64,000 nt of DNA from Glaciecola sp. (GTDB taxonomy: Bacteria; Pseudomonadota; Gammaproteobacteria; Enterobacterales; Alteromonadaceae). Below are positions 25,769-35,621 of this stretch, one piece after another. The translations under genes and the position numbers were made by a program. Below the pieces are notes generated by a model. The model searched no databases and was not told the DNA's origin. It saw nothing but the letters and a program-made list of their open reading frames with translations. Where the stretch lies: NCBI GenBank assembly GCA_029246415.1, contig JAQWNF010000011.1, forward strand, positions 62,001-126,000, written 5' to 3'. Within the stretch, counting starts at the first letter, position 1. Each line of letters opens with the position of its first letter.

Positions 25769-27352
25769 ATGGATATTATGTTTTTGTTAGTTGCATTTGG
25801 TTTTGGCTTAATCGCAAAATATTGCAAATTACCGCCACTCATTGGGTTTCTTATTGCCGGTTTTTTCTTAAACGCATTAGGTTACGCTAACAACGATACA
25901 TTACAGGCCATCGCTAATTTAGGCATCACTATCATGTTGTTTACGATTGGGTTGAAACTCAACATCAAAGACTTACTCAAGCGTGAGATTTTAATTGGAT
26001 CAATCGCTCACAGCTCTATCTGGATAGCATTGTGCAGCGCGGCGGTGTTCGCTTTAGGATTGTTTGTTGCCACATCGTGGTTTAATTTGACTTGGCATAC
26101 CGCAGTGTTAATTGGCTTTGCCTTTAGCTTTAGCTCAACCGTCTGTGTTGTTAAAATTCTCGATGAAGCAGGTGAAATTAAAACTCGACACGGGAAATTA
26201 GCGATTGGTATTTTGGTGATGCAAGATATCTTCGCCGTGCTGTTTTTGGTGGTTGCTACCGGTAAAGTCCCTTCTCCATGGGCGGCATTGTTGATCTTAT
26301 TGCTCCCCGCCCGCCCTTTACTGCAACGGCTATTATCAGGCTCTGGTCATGGCGAAATGCTACCATTAACAGGGTTTATCTTTGCCTTAGGCGCATATCA
26401 CCTGTTTGAGTTAGTCGGAGTGAAAGGTGATCTCGGAGCATTAATCGCCGGCGTATTACTAGCAAGTCAAGCGAAGGCAAATGAACTATCCAAGTCCTTA
26501 ATGGCATTTAAAGATCTGTTTTTAATTGGTTTTTTCCTAACTATTGGCTTAACTGCATTACCATCAATCGATTTAGTCAGTGTTGCATTAGTATTGTGTT
26601 TATTGTTACCCATCAAATTTTTGTTATTTTTCGGGCTATTTATCAGTTTACGTTTACGCGCCAGAACCGCTTATCTGACCTCGTTAATGATGTCTAACTA
26701 CAGTGAGTTTGGATTAATTGTTGGTGCTGTTGCAGTGACTGGCGGGATGTTAGAAACACAATGGTTAGTGATACTTGCTTTAGCAACCGCGTTTTCATTT
26801 GTGATCACGAGTGTGTTATACAAACATTCACATCAATATTATTGCAAGCACAAGACTTACATTAAACAGTATGAACACCCTGTCCCATTACATCAAGATA
26901 TCTACCCTTCATTGGGTGAAGCCAAAGTATTAGTTATTGGTATGGGGCGTGTGGGTAAAGGCGCATTTAAAGCGATACACGCACAATTAGGACAACAGGT
27001 ATGCGGCATTGACTCTGACCCTGATAAAATTAAGAAATTAGCAAAATTAGGTAAAAATGCAATAGTCGGTGACGGTGAAGATATTGATTTGTGGGAAAAC
27101 CTCAATATTCAAAATATAGAACTCGTGCTCATCGCTTTACCTTCTATTGAGGATACTTCCAATATCACTCAACAATTAAAGAGCACTAATTTTAATGGGC
27201 GGATTGCTGCCATTGCGCGCTATGAAGATGAAGTTGAGCCGTTAATCAACAATGGAGTTGATCGCGTATTTAACTTTTTCACCGAAGCGGGCTTAGGTTT
27301 CGCTGAAGAATCATTAATGTGGGCAAAAGTGTGTGCGGAATCAAAACAATAA
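25769..27352 (+). CDS. CPA2 cation/proton antiporter with TrkA-N domain (KefB/YbaL-like)
   Basis: Membrane transporter of 527 residues. Start chosen at ATG 25769 (MDIMFLLVAF), with AGGA upstream; a TTG at 25742 would add nine residues. About 12 helices fill residues 1-370, with GFLIAGFFLNALGY and LKLNIKDLL; after this comes a cytoplasmic RCK/TrkA-N Rossmann domain (VLVIGMGRVGKGAFKA, CGIDSDPDKIKKLAK). The family exchanges K+ or Na+ for H+, gated by nucleotide or glutathione. It has no evident link to the genes on either side. Confidence 0.86.
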   Translation: MDIMFLLVAFGFGLIAKYCKLPPLIGFLIAGFFLNALGYANNDTLQAIANLGITIMLFTIGLKLNIKDLLKREILIGSIAHSSIWIALCSAAVFALGLFVATSWFNLTWHTAVLIGFAFSFSSTVCVVKILDEAGEIKTRHGKLAIGILVMQDIFAVLFLVVATGKVPSPWAALLILLLPARPLLQRLLSGSGHGEMLPLTGFIFALGAYHLFELVGVKGDLGALIAGVLLASQAKANELSKSLMAFKDLFLIGFFLTIGLTALPSIDLVSVALVLCLLLPIKFLLFFGLFISLRLRARTAYLTSLMMSNYSEFGLIVGAVAVTGGMLETQWLVILALATAFSFVITSVLYKHSHQYYCKHKTYIKQYEHPVPLHQDIYPSLGEAKVLVIGMGRVGKGAFKAIHAQLGQQVCGIDSDPDKIKKLAKLGKNAIVGDGEDIDLWENLNIQNIELVLIALPSIEDTSNITQQLKSTNFNGRIAAIARYEDEVEPLINNGVDRVFNFFTEAGLGFAEESLMWAKVCAESKQ

Positions 27353-27445
27353 CGATTATCATTAGCAAACCTCTGATTTTATTGAAAAAATCTTTATTTG
27401 ATATATAGTAATTTAAACGTTAACAAAAATAATAAGGAGTGATAA

Positions 27446-27910
27446 ATGCAAATATCTGCCACTGTCATAGCACAACTTAATGCAGTTCTGACATCTGAGT
27501 TAACATCAATTAACCAGTATTTTTTGCACGCTCGTATGTTCAAAAACTGGGGCTATGAAGCACTCAATACTGCTGAATATAGAAAATCTATCAAAGATAT
27601 GAAACAAGCTGATGCGCTGATTGAGCGTGTACTCTTTTTAGAGGGCTTACCGAATCTACAAGCACTCGGCAAACTATACATTGGTGAAGAGCCAGAAGAA
27701 ATGTTGAGCTGTGATGTGAAATTCCAAACGCAACATATAGGCTTATTGTCCGACAGTATTGCCATTTTAGAGTCCGAGCAAGATTTTGTTTCTCGAGATC
27801 TGTTAACTAAACAGTTAGTCGATGAAGAAGAATATCTTGATTTTTTATTGACTCAACAACAACAAATCGCAGATATGGGACTAGCCCGTTATCTGCAAGC
27901 GCAACTTTAA
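27446..27910 (+). CDS. bfr: Bacterioferritin subunit, haem type with degenerate ferroxidase site
   Basis: 154-residue ferritin-like subunit with AAGGAG before the start. Haem ligand Met52 is kept (KDMKQAD), Glu18 is present, but the other ferroxidase ligands are altered: position 51 is Asp, position 54 Gln instead of His, position 94 Thr instead of Glu, and the C-terminal E-x2-H is EEEYLDF without His. It should bind haem but not oxidise iron alone. The next gene encodes the reciprocal subunit ten bases downstream, so the two probably co-assemble into one 24-mer iron store. Confidence 0.88.
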   Translation: MQISATVIAQLNAVLTSELTSINQYFLHARMFKNWGYEALNTAEYRKSIKDMKQADALIERVLFLEGLPNLQALGKLYIGEEPEEMLSCDVKFQTQHIGLLSDSIAILESEQDFVSRDLLTKQLVDEEEYLDFLLTQQQQIADMGLARYLQAQL

Positions 27911-27920
27911 GGAGCACATT

Positions 27921-28388
27921 ATGCAAGGTAAACCCGTTATTATTGATGCGTTAAATAACTTACTTGGCTACGAACTCGCCGCCATGGATCAATACTTTAT
28001 CCATGCCCAAATGTATGAAGATTGGGGCTATATGAAACTGTTTGAACGAATCAATCATGAGTTCGATGATGAAAAAGGCCATGCGACGAAATTGATCCAA
28101 CGTATGTTGTTTTTAGAGGGTCAACCGGACATGGTAACTCGCACTGGTTATCAGTTAGGGCACACCGTACCAGACATGTTAGCAAGTGACTTAAGGGTTG
28201 AATATGAAGTCGCAGAGCAGTTACGCGTAACTATCGCGCTATGCGAAAAAGAACGTGATTATGTGACGCGAGATATGTTGCTAGTGTTGTTAGATGATAC
28301 GGAAATGGATCATGCACATTGGTTAGAACAGCAGCTTGGATTAATCAAATCATTGGGCCTAGAGAACTATTTACAAAGCCAACTATAA
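27921..28388 (+). CDS. bfr: Bacterioferritin subunit with intact ferroxidase site, no haem Met
   Basis: 155 residues, start behind AAGGAG. Ferroxidase ligands are intact: Glu18, Glu51 (DDEKGHA), His54, Glu94, and Glu128/His131 near the end (DTEMDHAHW). Position 52 is Lys, so the axial haem Met is lost. Complementary to the preceding subunit. Heteromeric bacterioferritins with this split are known in other proteobacteria. It stores iron and limits Fenton chemistry. Confidence 0.88.
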   Translation: MQGKPVIIDALNNLLGYELAAMDQYFIHAQMYEDWGYMKLFERINHEFDDEKGHATKLIQRMLFLEGQPDMVTRTGYQLGHTVPDMLASDLRVEYEVAEQLRVTIALCEKERDYVTRDMLLVLLDDTEMDHAHWLEQQLGLIKSLGLENYLQSQL

Positions 28389-28432
28389 AAAGAAACAATT
28401 ACTTATAGCATCGTTAGTTTTGTGGCAGCTGA

Positions 28433-28942
28433 TTATTGTTGCGTGGTAAAAAGCGCGCGCACAATGATCACCTTAGATGTTGATTGCTCTGTGTTATTTG
28501 CACTATTGGTAATACTCAGAGTGATCAACATTTGCCATTGCATTTCATTTAAATGACAACTCCCAAGAAAGAACTCTCCGTTTCGCTGTGTAAGTTGGTC
28601 GTCAACGTGATATTCAGCTTTAAGAGATGACTCAAGTCTATCTGGTTCAAAATGAACTGGTAACTTCCCCATATACATATTGACACCTTCAATCACCACT
28701 TGCTCAATTTCTATGCCCTGCGGTAAAGTAAATTTGACGTTTAGCATCTCTTCTACGACTAATTGCTCAGGAAAATCCATGATCAATTGACCTTGGTCAA
28801 GCGTAACGGTGCATTTTTGAGCGTATACTTCACATGTGTTCGAATTATCGTGTTGTGAACCGACGTTATGTTGATAGAGAATCATCAATAAAACAACAAA
28901 CGTGATTAATATTAATGCTTTATGTAAATTAGTGTTGGTCAT
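28433..28942 (-). CDS. Hypothetical single-span periplasmic-facing protein
   Basis: 169 residues: one N-terminal membrane segment (about residues 9-23) and a soluble part outside. Two Cys close to the membrane (CEVYAQKC) could form a disulfide. The beta-rich core has PQGIEIEQVVIEGVNMYMGK, reminiscent of YtkA/FixH-like domains that bear on copper oxidase assembly, but the likeness is weak. Divergent from ccoN, about 220 bases away. I do not recognise the family. Confidence 0.6.
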   Translation of the reverse strand: MTNTNLHKALILITFVVLLMILYQHNVGSQHDNSNTCEVYAQKCTVTLDQGQLIMDFPEQLVVEEMLNVKFTLPQGIEIEQVVIEGVNMYMGKLPVHFEPDRLESSLKAEYHVDDQLTQRNGEFFLGSCHLNEMQWQMLITLSITNSANNTEQSTSKVIIVRALFTTQQ

Positions 28943-28988
28943 TATGTTAACTTAAAGCCTCTATCTTGTTAAAATTTGGTTAAATGAG

Positions 28989-29002
28989 TTGACCTTGATC
29001 AA
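28989..29002 (+). promoter_or_regulatory. FNR box upstream of ccoN
   Basis: TTGAC-CTTG-ATCAA matches the FNR consensus TTGAT-N4-ATCAA at nine of ten specified positions. It is centred about 167 bases before the ccoN start. A TACCAT at 29020-29025 is placed for a class II promoter, with the box near -41. The window encodes its own Fnr at 36.3 kb. Confidence 0.7.
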
Positions 29003-29162
29003 GCTTCTGCTCCTTAGTCTACCATTTTCTATTTAAACACTATATCATCCTCACATTCTAGCTATGAGCTCAGATAAAATATCGAACTCTTTTATGAGTT
29101 TAATACTAAATAAATAGCGGAAAACGGTAACAATTTTACTTTAACAATGGAAGAACGACCCG

Positions 29163-30596
29163 ATGAGCGAGACAACTCAAGTTCAACCTAACTACAACTA
29201 TAAAGTCGTTAGGCAATTTACGGTGATGACCGTAATCTGGGGTATTATAGGAATGTCTCTAGGTTTGCTAATAGCAACCCAATTATTTGCACCAGCACTT
29301 AATTTTGATATTCCATACTTAACCTATTCACGTTTACGCCCTTTACATACCAATGCTGTCATTTTTGCATTTGGTGGCTGTGCATTATTTGCTTGCTCAT
29401 ACTATATTGTGCAGCGAACCAGCCAAGTGCGTTTATTTTCGGATAAATTAGCCGCATTTACCTTTTGGGGTTGGCAAGCAGTTATTGTCTCAGCGGTCAT
29501 TACTTTGCCTTTAGGCTTAACCTCTTCAAAAGAATACGCAGAGCTAGAATGGCCGATCGATATTCTGATTACATTGGTCTGGGTCGCATACATCATTAAC
29601 TTCTTCGGAACGTTAGTAATCCGTAAAACATCACATATCTATGTTGCCAATTGGTTCTTGGGTGCGTTTATGTTGACGGTTGCAGTATTACACATTGGTA
29701 ATTCAATGGTAATTCCAGTCTCGTTCACCAAATCCTATTCATTGTATGCTGGCGCAGTTGATGCCATGATGCAGTGGTGGTACGGTCACAACGCGGTAGG
29801 CTTCTTTTTGACTGCTGGTTTCTTAGGTATGATGTATTACTTCGTACCTAAACAAGCGGGTCGTCCGGTATATTCTTATCGATTGTCTATCGTGCATTTT
29901 TGGGCATTAGTATCTTTGTATATTTGGGCTGGTCCTCACCACCTTCATTACACTGCTTTACCTGATTGGACTCAATCCTTAGGTATGGTGATGTCTATTA
30001 TCTTATTCGTTCCATCTTGGGGTGGCATGATTAACGGTATTATGACTCTTTCCGGTGCTTGGCATAAACTTCGTACTGATCCTATTTTACGTTTCTTAAT
30101 CGTATCTTTGTCTTTCTATGGTATGTCTACCTTTGAAGGTCCTATGATGGCAATTAAAACCGTTAACGCCCTATCCCATTATACGGATTGGACAATCGGT
30201 CACGTTCACTCTGGTGCGCTAGGCTGGGTTGCAATGGTATCAATCGGTTCTGTTTACCATCTTGTGCCTATTTTGTTTGGCCAACCAAAAATGTACAGTA
30301 CTTCATTGATTAATGTCCACTTCTGGTTAGCGACTATCGGTGTGGTGTTATACATAGTTGCAATGTGGATGTCTGGTGTTCTTCAAGGTCTAATGTGGCG
30401 TGCGGTAAATGCTGACGGTACATTAACGTATAGCTTTGTTGAATCATTAGAAGCATCTAAACCTTTCTATGTTTTACGTGCTATTGGTGGTGCCTTCGTT
30501 GTTGTTGGTATGCTAATTATGGCTTATAACTGCTACAAAACTATTCGCGCACCTAAGACTGATTCAGTCGCAGATGCCACTGTAGCAACGGCATAA
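29163..30596 (+). CDS. ccoN: Cytochrome cbb3 oxidase subunit I
   Basis: Catalytic subunit, 477 residues, 12 or more helices. Haem and Cu ligands: His in [12 protein letters not shown] (low-spin haem b), [12 protein letters not shown] and AGPHHLHY (CuB), and [12 protein letters not shown] (both haems). The first gene of ccoNOQP; it reduces O2 with high affinity using cytochrome c electrons and pumps protons. Under control of an FNR box upstream, consistent with induction at low oxygen. Confidence 0.97.
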   Translation: MSETTQVQPNYNYKVVRQFTVMTVIWGIIGMSLGLLIATQLFAPALNFDIPYLTYSRLRPLHTNAVIFAFGGCALFACSYYIVQRTSQVRLFSDKLAAFTFWGWQAVIVSAVITLPLGLTSSKEYAELEWPIDILITLVWVAYIINFFGTLVIRKTSHIYVANWFLGAFMLTVAVLHIGNSMVIPVSFTKSYSLYAGAVDAMMQWWYGHNAVGFFLTAGFLGMMYYFVPKQAGRPVYSYRLSIVHFWALVSLYIWAGPHHLHYTALPDWTQSLGMVMSIILFVPSWGGMINGIMTLSGAWHKLRTDPILRFLIVSLSFYGMSTFEGPMMAIKTVNALSHYTDWTIGHVHSGALGWVAMVSIGSVYHLVPILFGQPKMYSTSLINVHFWLATIGVVLYIVAMWMSGVLQGLMWRAVNADGTLTYSFVESLEASKPFYVLRAIGGAFVVVGMLIMAYNCYKTIRAPKTDSVADATVATA

Positions 30597-30606
30597 GGAG
30601 TTGAGC

Positions 30607-31212
30607 ATGAAAAATCCACATGAGATTATTGAAAAGAACGTTGGTTTATTAACGGTTCTTGTTTTGTTTGCTATCGCTCTAGGTGCAATGGCGCAAATTA
30701 CACCTTTGATGTATCAACAACAAACGATGGAGCCCGTTAAAGGTCTAACGCCTTATACTGCGCTACAAATGGAAGGTCGTGATATTTATATCCGTGAAGG
30801 CTGTGTTGGCTGTCATTCTCAAATGATCCGTCCATTCCGTGCTGAAACAGAGCGCTACGGTCACTATTCAGTTGCTGGTGAATCAGTGTGGGAACGTCCA
30901 TTTTTATGGGGTTCTAAGCGTACTGGTCCTGATTTAGCAAGAGTGGGTAATCGTTACTCTGATGAGTGGCATCGTGTGCACTTATTAAACCCACGTAATG
31001 TTGTACCTGAATCAAATATGCCAGGTTACCCTTGGTTAGCAGAAAACACCTTAGATGGTGAACTAACTGCCAAGAAACTTGAATTATTCCGTGATTTTGG
31101 AGTGCCTTATACTGATGAAGACATTGCTGGCGCGAAAGCCGCCGTGCAAGGCAAGACAGAGATGCAAGCATTGATCGCTTATCTTCAATCACTCGGGACG
31201 CATTTAAAATAA
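30607..31212 (+). CDS. ccoO: Cytochrome cbb3 oxidase subunit II (monohaem)
   Basis: 201 residues. Start at ATG 30607, spaced six bases from AAGGAG; a TTG at 30601 is too close. One N-terminal anchor (about 11-32), then haem c site [13 protein letters not shown] and distal Met in ESNMPGYPW. Stop overlaps ccoQ start (TAATG). Confidence 0.96.
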   Translation: MKNPHEIIEKNVGLLTVLVLFAIALGAMAQITPLMYQQQTMEPVKGLTPYTALQMEGRDIYIREGCVGCHSQMIRPFRAETERYGHYSVAGESVWERPFLWGSKRTGPDLARVGNRYSDEWHRVHLLNPRNVVPESNMPGYPWLAENTLDGELTAKKLELFRDFGVPYTDEDIAGAKAAVQGKTEMQALIAYLQSLGTHLK

Positions 31213-31382
31213 TGAACCAGGCAATCATCGGCAGTATTTTTACTGTTATCGTCTTCATCGCCTTCATCGGTGTGCTTTATTGGGCTTTTTCAAGTCGCAA
31301 TAAAGCGCGGTTCGAAGAAGATGCAAACTTAGTGTTTGATGATGAAGAAAAAAAGATAATTAAAAACAAACAGGAGTCTTGA
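31212..31382 (+). CDS. ccoQ: Cytochrome cbb3 oxidase small subunit CcoQ
   Basis: 56-residue single-span protein, starting [20 protein letters not shown] and continuing VLYWAFSSRN, then a charged tail with DANLVFDDEEKK. Start overlaps the ccoO stop by one base and the ccoP start follows two bases after its stop. Size, position and the hydrophobic helix followed by an acidic tail fit CcoQ, which stabilises the oxidase complex. Confidence 0.9.
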   Translation: MNQAIIGSIFTVIVFIAFIGVLYWAFSSRNKARFEEDANLVFDDEEKKIIKNKQES

Positions 31383-31384
31383 AC

Positions 31385-32347
31385 ATGACCACGTTTTGGA
31401 CAATATGGATATCGGTAATTACGCTCGGCTCTATCGCCGGCTGTTATTTCTTACTTCGCTGGACACTAGCAAACAAAACGGGTGTTAAAGAAGGCGAGTC
31501 AATGGGCCATGAATTTGATGGTATCGTTGAAATCAATAATCAACTACCGCGTTGGTGGACGATTATGTTTTACATTACCATCGTTTGGGGCTTAGCGTAT
31601 TTAGCACTCTACCCTGGTCTTGGTTCTTATAAAGGATTATTGGGCTGGCAGAGTTCTAACCAAGGTATCCTTACTTTGGAAGAGTCAGAGCAAAAGTTAC
31701 AAGCGTCAATTGAATCAGGTGCTTTGATCCAATATGACCGTGAAATCAAGTTTGCCAATGAAAAATTTGACCCTATCTTTGCTGAATATGCGAAAATCGA
31801 TGTCGAGACATTAGCAACTGATCCACAACATGCTGAAGCATTAAAAGTGGGACAGCGTCTGTTCTTACAGAACTGTGCACAATGTCATGGTTCAGATGCC
31901 CGTGGACAAAACGGCGGCTTCCCTAACCTAACAGATGATGATTGGTTATATGGCGGTTCTGGCGCTAAAATTGTAGAAACCTTACAACGCGGACGCAATG
32001 CTGTCATGCCTGCTTGGATAGATGCATTTGGTGAAGATGGTATTGCTGAAGTAGTTGAGTACACATTAAGCTTATCTGGTCGCCAAGTTGATCAAGAGCT
32101 GGCAGCGAAAGGCAAAACACGTTTTATGGCATGTGCCGCTTGTCATGGTATGGACGGCAAAGGCAACCAAATGATGGGTGCGCCAAACTTGACTGATAAC
32201 GTGTGGTTGTATGGTGGCAGTAAACGTAGTGTTACAGAAACACTTACTTACGGTCGTAATGGTGTTATGCCAGCATTTAGTAAAACACTAGGTGATGATA
32301 AAATCCATGTAGTTGCTTCATATATCTATAGTTTATCTAATAAATAA
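31385..32347 (+). CDS. ccoP: Cytochrome cbb3 oxidase subunit III (dihaem)
   Basis: 320 residues. Start at ATG 31385 with CAGGAG upstream. Two N-terminal membrane segments (about 4-25 and 57-75, the second beginning WWTIMFYITIVWG), then two haem c sites CAQCHG and CAACHG, each followed by GGFPNLTDDDWLYGG-type and GAPNLTDNVWLYGG-type repeats and AVMPAW/GVMPAF Met ligands. Entry point of electrons from periplasmic cytochromes. Confidence 0.97.
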   Translation: MTTFWTIWISVITLGSIAGCYFLLRWTLANKTGVKEGESMGHEFDGIVEINNQLPRWWTIMFYITIVWGLAYLALYPGLGSYKGLLGWQSSNQGILTLEESEQKLQASIESGALIQYDREIKFANEKFDPIFAEYAKIDVETLATDPQHAEALKVGQRLFLQNCAQCHGSDARGQNGGFPNLTDDDWLYGGSGAKIVETLQRGRNAVMPAWIDAFGEDGIAEVVEYTLSLSGRQVDQELAAKGKTRFMACAACHGMDGKGNQMMGAPNLTDNVWLYGGSKRSVTETLTYGRNGVMPAFSKTLGDDKIHVVASYIYSLSNK

Positions 32348-32365
32348 CACTTTTATGATATAGTT

Positions 32366-32395
32366 AAAGCCTCGTTTTTACGGGGCTTTTTATTT
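32366..32395 (+). terminator. Rho-independent terminator after ccoNOQP
   Basis: AAAGCCTCG and CGGGGCTTT arms (one G-U pair), loop TTTTTA, followed by TTTATTTTT. Closes the oxidase operon before fixH. Confidence 0.88.
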
Positions 32396-32448
32396 TTAAC
32401 TATTTATTATTTTTACTTTACACCATCCCTACACCTCTTGGAGTTCTG

Positions 32449-32958
32449 ATGAGCACACCAGATTCATCGTCTAATGCAAACACACCTTGGTACAAACAAT
32501 TTTGGCCTTGGTTTTTAATTATAGTGCCATTGTCTTCAATGATTTTTTCATTGAATTATGCAAAGTTAGCAATGACCACTGATAATGACTTGGTGGTAGA
32601 TGAATACTACAAAGAAGGTAAAGTCATTAACGCACGTTTGGATAAGATTGAAAAAGCGCAAAGCCTTGAGATATCATCTTCACTCTTAATTAGCGGTGAT
32701 CGCGTTGCATTAACGTTTAACTCAGGAGCACCGCAACAAGGTCAAGCGCTGCAATTAAATTTTTACCATGTCACTATCGCTGCCCGAGATTTTGAACTGT
32801 TATTGACGCGTGACGCTGCTGGCGTGTATCGCGGTAGTCATACGACTGACATAATAGGTAAATGGAAAGTTTCTTTGATGCCGTTAGATGAGCAGTGGAA
32901 AATTCAAAAAACGATACAATTACCCTACTCTGGCTCCATCTCATTTGATCCCGAATAA
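32449..32958 (+). CDS. fixH: cbb3 oxidase assembly protein FixH/CcoH
   Basis: 169-residue membrane-anchored protein: charged start with WYKQFWPWFLIIVPLSS (about 13-29) and a periplasmic beta domain with DEYYKEGKVINARLDK, the FixH hallmark. GGAG before ATG. FixH works with FixI in cbb3 oxidase maturation. It sits directly ahead of fixI, 20 bases apart. Confidence 0.92.
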   Translation: MSTPDSSSNANTPWYKQFWPWFLIIVPLSSMIFSLNYAKLAMTTDNDLVVDEYYKEGKVINARLDKIEKAQSLEISSSLLISGDRVALTFNSGAPQQGQALQLNFYHVTIAARDFELLLTRDAAGVYRGSHTTDIIGKWKVSLMPLDEQWKIQKTIQLPYSGSISFDPE

Positions 32959-32978
32959 GGCAAAGGTTTTACTATCTC

Positions 32979-35393
32979 ATGGACTATACTTGTTTTCATT
33001 GTGGTTTGGCTGCAGCGGATGATCACTCCTTTGTAGTCCGAGTCTTTGACCAACCTCAAATTATGTGTTGCCCAGGCTGCGCTGCAGTTGCCCAATCGAT
33101 AGTTGACAACCAACTCACCGATTATTACAAATTCAGAACAGAAAACGCTCAGCGTGCCCCTTCGGCAGCTGAACAAGCTGAGTTGTTATCTAAGCTCAGT
33201 GTTTATGATGCTCCCGAACTCCAACAAGATTTTGTCCTAGACCAAGGCAACTTAAAAGAAGTACAGCTAACCCTTGAAGGTATCACCTGCGCGGCTTGTG
33301 GTTGGTTGATTGAACGACACTTAGCCAAGCAGCCTGGAGTGGTGCACAACGCCGTGAATGTTGGTGCAGCTCGGGCTTCCATTAAATGGGAGCCTACGGT
33401 TACTTCTTTATCGGCTATCTTAAGTGGCTTATCTGGGATTGGCTATGATGCTCAACCCTTTTCTCCAGAACAACATGAACTGACCTACCAAACTGAACAT
33501 AAACGTTTTATAAAGCAACTTGGTCTGGCGGGTATCATGACGATGCAAGTCATGATGTTATCAATGGGCTTTTATTTTGATTGGCTGGGTAATATTGATG
33601 CAGTAATGCGTGAGTATTTTCAGTGGATAAGTTTAGTGTTAACGACCCCTGTAGTATTTTACTCCGCATCAACATTTTATCTTGGGGCTATCAAAGCATT
33701 ATCACTACGCGTATTAAATATGGACGTACCTGTTACTCTTGCGATTATGGGAACCTATATTGCTGGTATAAAAGCAACATACTTGCATACAGGTGAAGTG
33801 TATTTTGAATCTATATGCATGTTTATTTTCTTTTTATTAACCAGTCGCTTTCTCGAACATCGAGCGCGCTACAAAGCAACGGAAATCGCGTCCAACACGA
33901 TGAAGTATGTGCCAGTGAGTGCAACGGTACTTGCTCCTGAGACGTCAGAGCAAACAATAGTAACCGCTAAATCGTTAATGCCTGGACAGCTTGTATTGGT
34001 GAGAGCAGGCGAAACGATCCCCATTGATGGGGAAATAATTGAAGGTGACAGTCACATCGATGAATCTATGTTGACGGGCGAATTTGAGCCCGTCACCAAA
34101 GGCATAGGTCAAAGTGTCTTCGGTGGCACAATCAACCAACATAACAGTATAATAATTAGGGTCAAAGCCGAATTAAAATATGCGTTAGTTAATCAAATCT
34201 TGCGCTTGCAAACGGATGCGATGGCACAAAAACCAGCTATCGCACAAATGGCAGATAAGTTATCACAATATTTTGTAGTTGCCGTCTTATTAATTGCCAG
34301 TATTACTTTTGCCGTGTGGCATGCATTAGGCAATGAAGATGCATTTTGGATAACCGTCTCAATCCTTATCGCTACCTGCCCTTGTGCGCTAGGTCTAGCA
34401 ACCCCTTCGGCATTAACCTCGGCCATGGCACGCTTACAACAAGACGGAGTCTTACTCAAACAAGCAAATGTACTAGAAGCATTAACGCATGTTGATCATT
34501 TAGTATTTGATAAAACAGGCACACTCACCCAAGGTAAGTTTTCAATTATTCGCTCTGAGTCTATTACAGATCTTGAGCCAGATAGATTATTATCCTACGT
34601 CGCAAGTATCGAAGCATTCTCAGAGCACCCCATAGCCAAAGCATTTGCACCAATAGCAACGATCCAAGTGACTAATCCCAAGCAGTATCTAAGTTTGGGG
34701 GTCGAAGGGACGATTGATGGTATGGTGATACGTTGTGGTACACGCCAATTTATGCGTCATCAAACCTCAATAGCACAATACCCTGCTCTTAATGACGCGA
34801 CTATTTATGTAGAATCTGATACACAATTATTAGGTGGGATCTGGTTAAACGATTCTCTAAAACCAGATACCCAAGTAACATTAACGAGTCTCAAGCAATA
34901 TCAGCAAAGTATATTAAGTGGTGATGCACAGGTAAATGTTGAAAGCATCGCCGTACAACTACCGATAAATCATATTAAAGCTCACTGCACACCAGAACAA
35001 AAACTAACTTACGTACGTGAGCGTCAAGCATTAGGAGAACATTTATTAATGCTTGGTGATGGTATTAATGACTCACCGGTTCTCGCTCAAGCAAATGTGT
35101 CGATTAGCGTGGGTAATGCTTCTGATTTAGCAAAAAGTGCGTCGGATGTTATCTTTTTGCAACCTAGTTTAGCTCCCCTCACTCAATTATTGGCTATAGC
35201 TACAGCTTGCAAACGAACTATCATCCAAAACTTTATGTGGGCGATAGGTTATAACCTTATCGTGCTACCTTTTGCTATAACTGGTATACTTACTCCATGG
35301 ATGGCAGCATTGGGCATGTCAATCAGTTCCATTATTGTCGTTTATAACTCATCTCGACTTTTGTCGTTTCAGCAATCGGATTTGCCTAAATGA
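32979..35393 (+). CDS. fixI: Copper-translocating P-type ATPase FixI/CcoI
   Basis: 804 residues; supplies copper for the cbb3 oxidase. N-terminal cysteine pairs CFHC and CCPGC (5-34), an HMA domain with CAAC at 104-107, about eight helices, TGEF-type actuator loop DESMLTGE (361-368), ion-binding CPC at 467-469, phosphorylated Asp511 in DKTGTLTQG, SEHPIAKAF nucleotide site, and GDGINDSP. The longer Cys-rich start distinguishes CcoI from CopA. Stop overlaps ccoS by four bases. Confidence 0.95.
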   Translation: MDYTCFHCGLAAADDHSFVVRVFDQPQIMCCPGCAAVAQSIVDNQLTDYYKFRTENAQRAPSAAEQAELLSKLSVYDAPELQQDFVLDQGNLKEVQLTLEGITCAACGWLIERHLAKQPGVVHNAVNVGAARASIKWEPTVTSLSAILSGLSGIGYDAQPFSPEQHELTYQTEHKRFIKQLGLAGIMTMQVMMLSMGFYFDWLGNIDAVMREYFQWISLVLTTPVVFYSASTFYLGAIKALSLRVLNMDVPVTLAIMGTYIAGIKATYLHTGEVYFESICMFIFFLLTSRFLEHRARYKATEIASNTMKYVPVSATVLAPETSEQTIVTAKSLMPGQLVLVRAGETIPIDGEIIEGDSHIDESMLTGEFEPVTKGIGQSVFGGTINQHNSIIIRVKAELKYALVNQILRLQTDAMAQKPAIAQMADKLSQYFVVAVLLIASITFAVWHALGNEDAFWITVSILIATCPCALGLATPSALTSAMARLQQDGVLLKQANVLEALTHVDHLVFDKTGTLTQGKFSIIRSESITDLEPDRLLSYVASIEAFSEHPIAKAFAPIATIQVTNPKQYLSLGVEGTIDGMVIRCGTRQFMRHQTSIAQYPALNDATIYVESDTQLLGGIWLNDSLKPDTQVTLTSLKQYQQSILSGDAQVNVESIAVQLPINHIKAHCTPEQKLTYVRERQALGEHLLMLGDGINDSPVLAQANVSISVGNASDLAKSASDVIFLQPSLAPLTQLLAIATACKRTIIQNFMWAIGYNLIVLPFAITGILTPWMAALGMSISSIIVVYNSSRLLSFQQSDLPK

Positions 35394-35611
35394 ATGTCAT
35401 CTATGTCTTAATACCTATCGCGATTATCATCGTTGCAATTGCACTGTTAGTATTTTTTTGGGCAGTTAAAGCAAATCAGTTCGATGATCTAGAAAGACAA
35501 GGCTCTGCTATATTATTTGATGATGATGTGACTGAAAAAGTGCCATCAACACATCCTTCACAGAAACCAGATCCAACAATCGTCGACCACCTATCCGATA
35601 ACCAAAAGTAG
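35390..35611 (+). CDS. ccoS: cbb3 oxidase maturation protein CcoS
   Basis: 73 residues: single N-terminal helix, then FFWAVKANQFDDLERQGSAI and FDDD, the conserved CcoS tail. Coupled to fixI by an ATGA overlap. Needed for cofactor insertion into the oxidase. Confidence 0.94.
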   Translation: MNVIYVLIPIAIIIVAIALLVFFWAVKANQFDDLERQGSAILFDDDVTEKVPSTHPSQKPDPTIVDHLSDNQK

Positions 35612-35621
35612 TTATCAGTCG

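Noticed and set aside
27353-27445. Fur box before the bacterioferritin genes
   Set aside because: Only a half match (GATTATCATTAGC) right after the antiporter stop; too weak to list as a site.
28788-28801. Perfect dyad TTGAC-CTTG-GTCAA similar to an FNR box
   Set aside because: Located inside a coding region about 360 bases from ccoN; the better match at 28989 is in the intergenic region.
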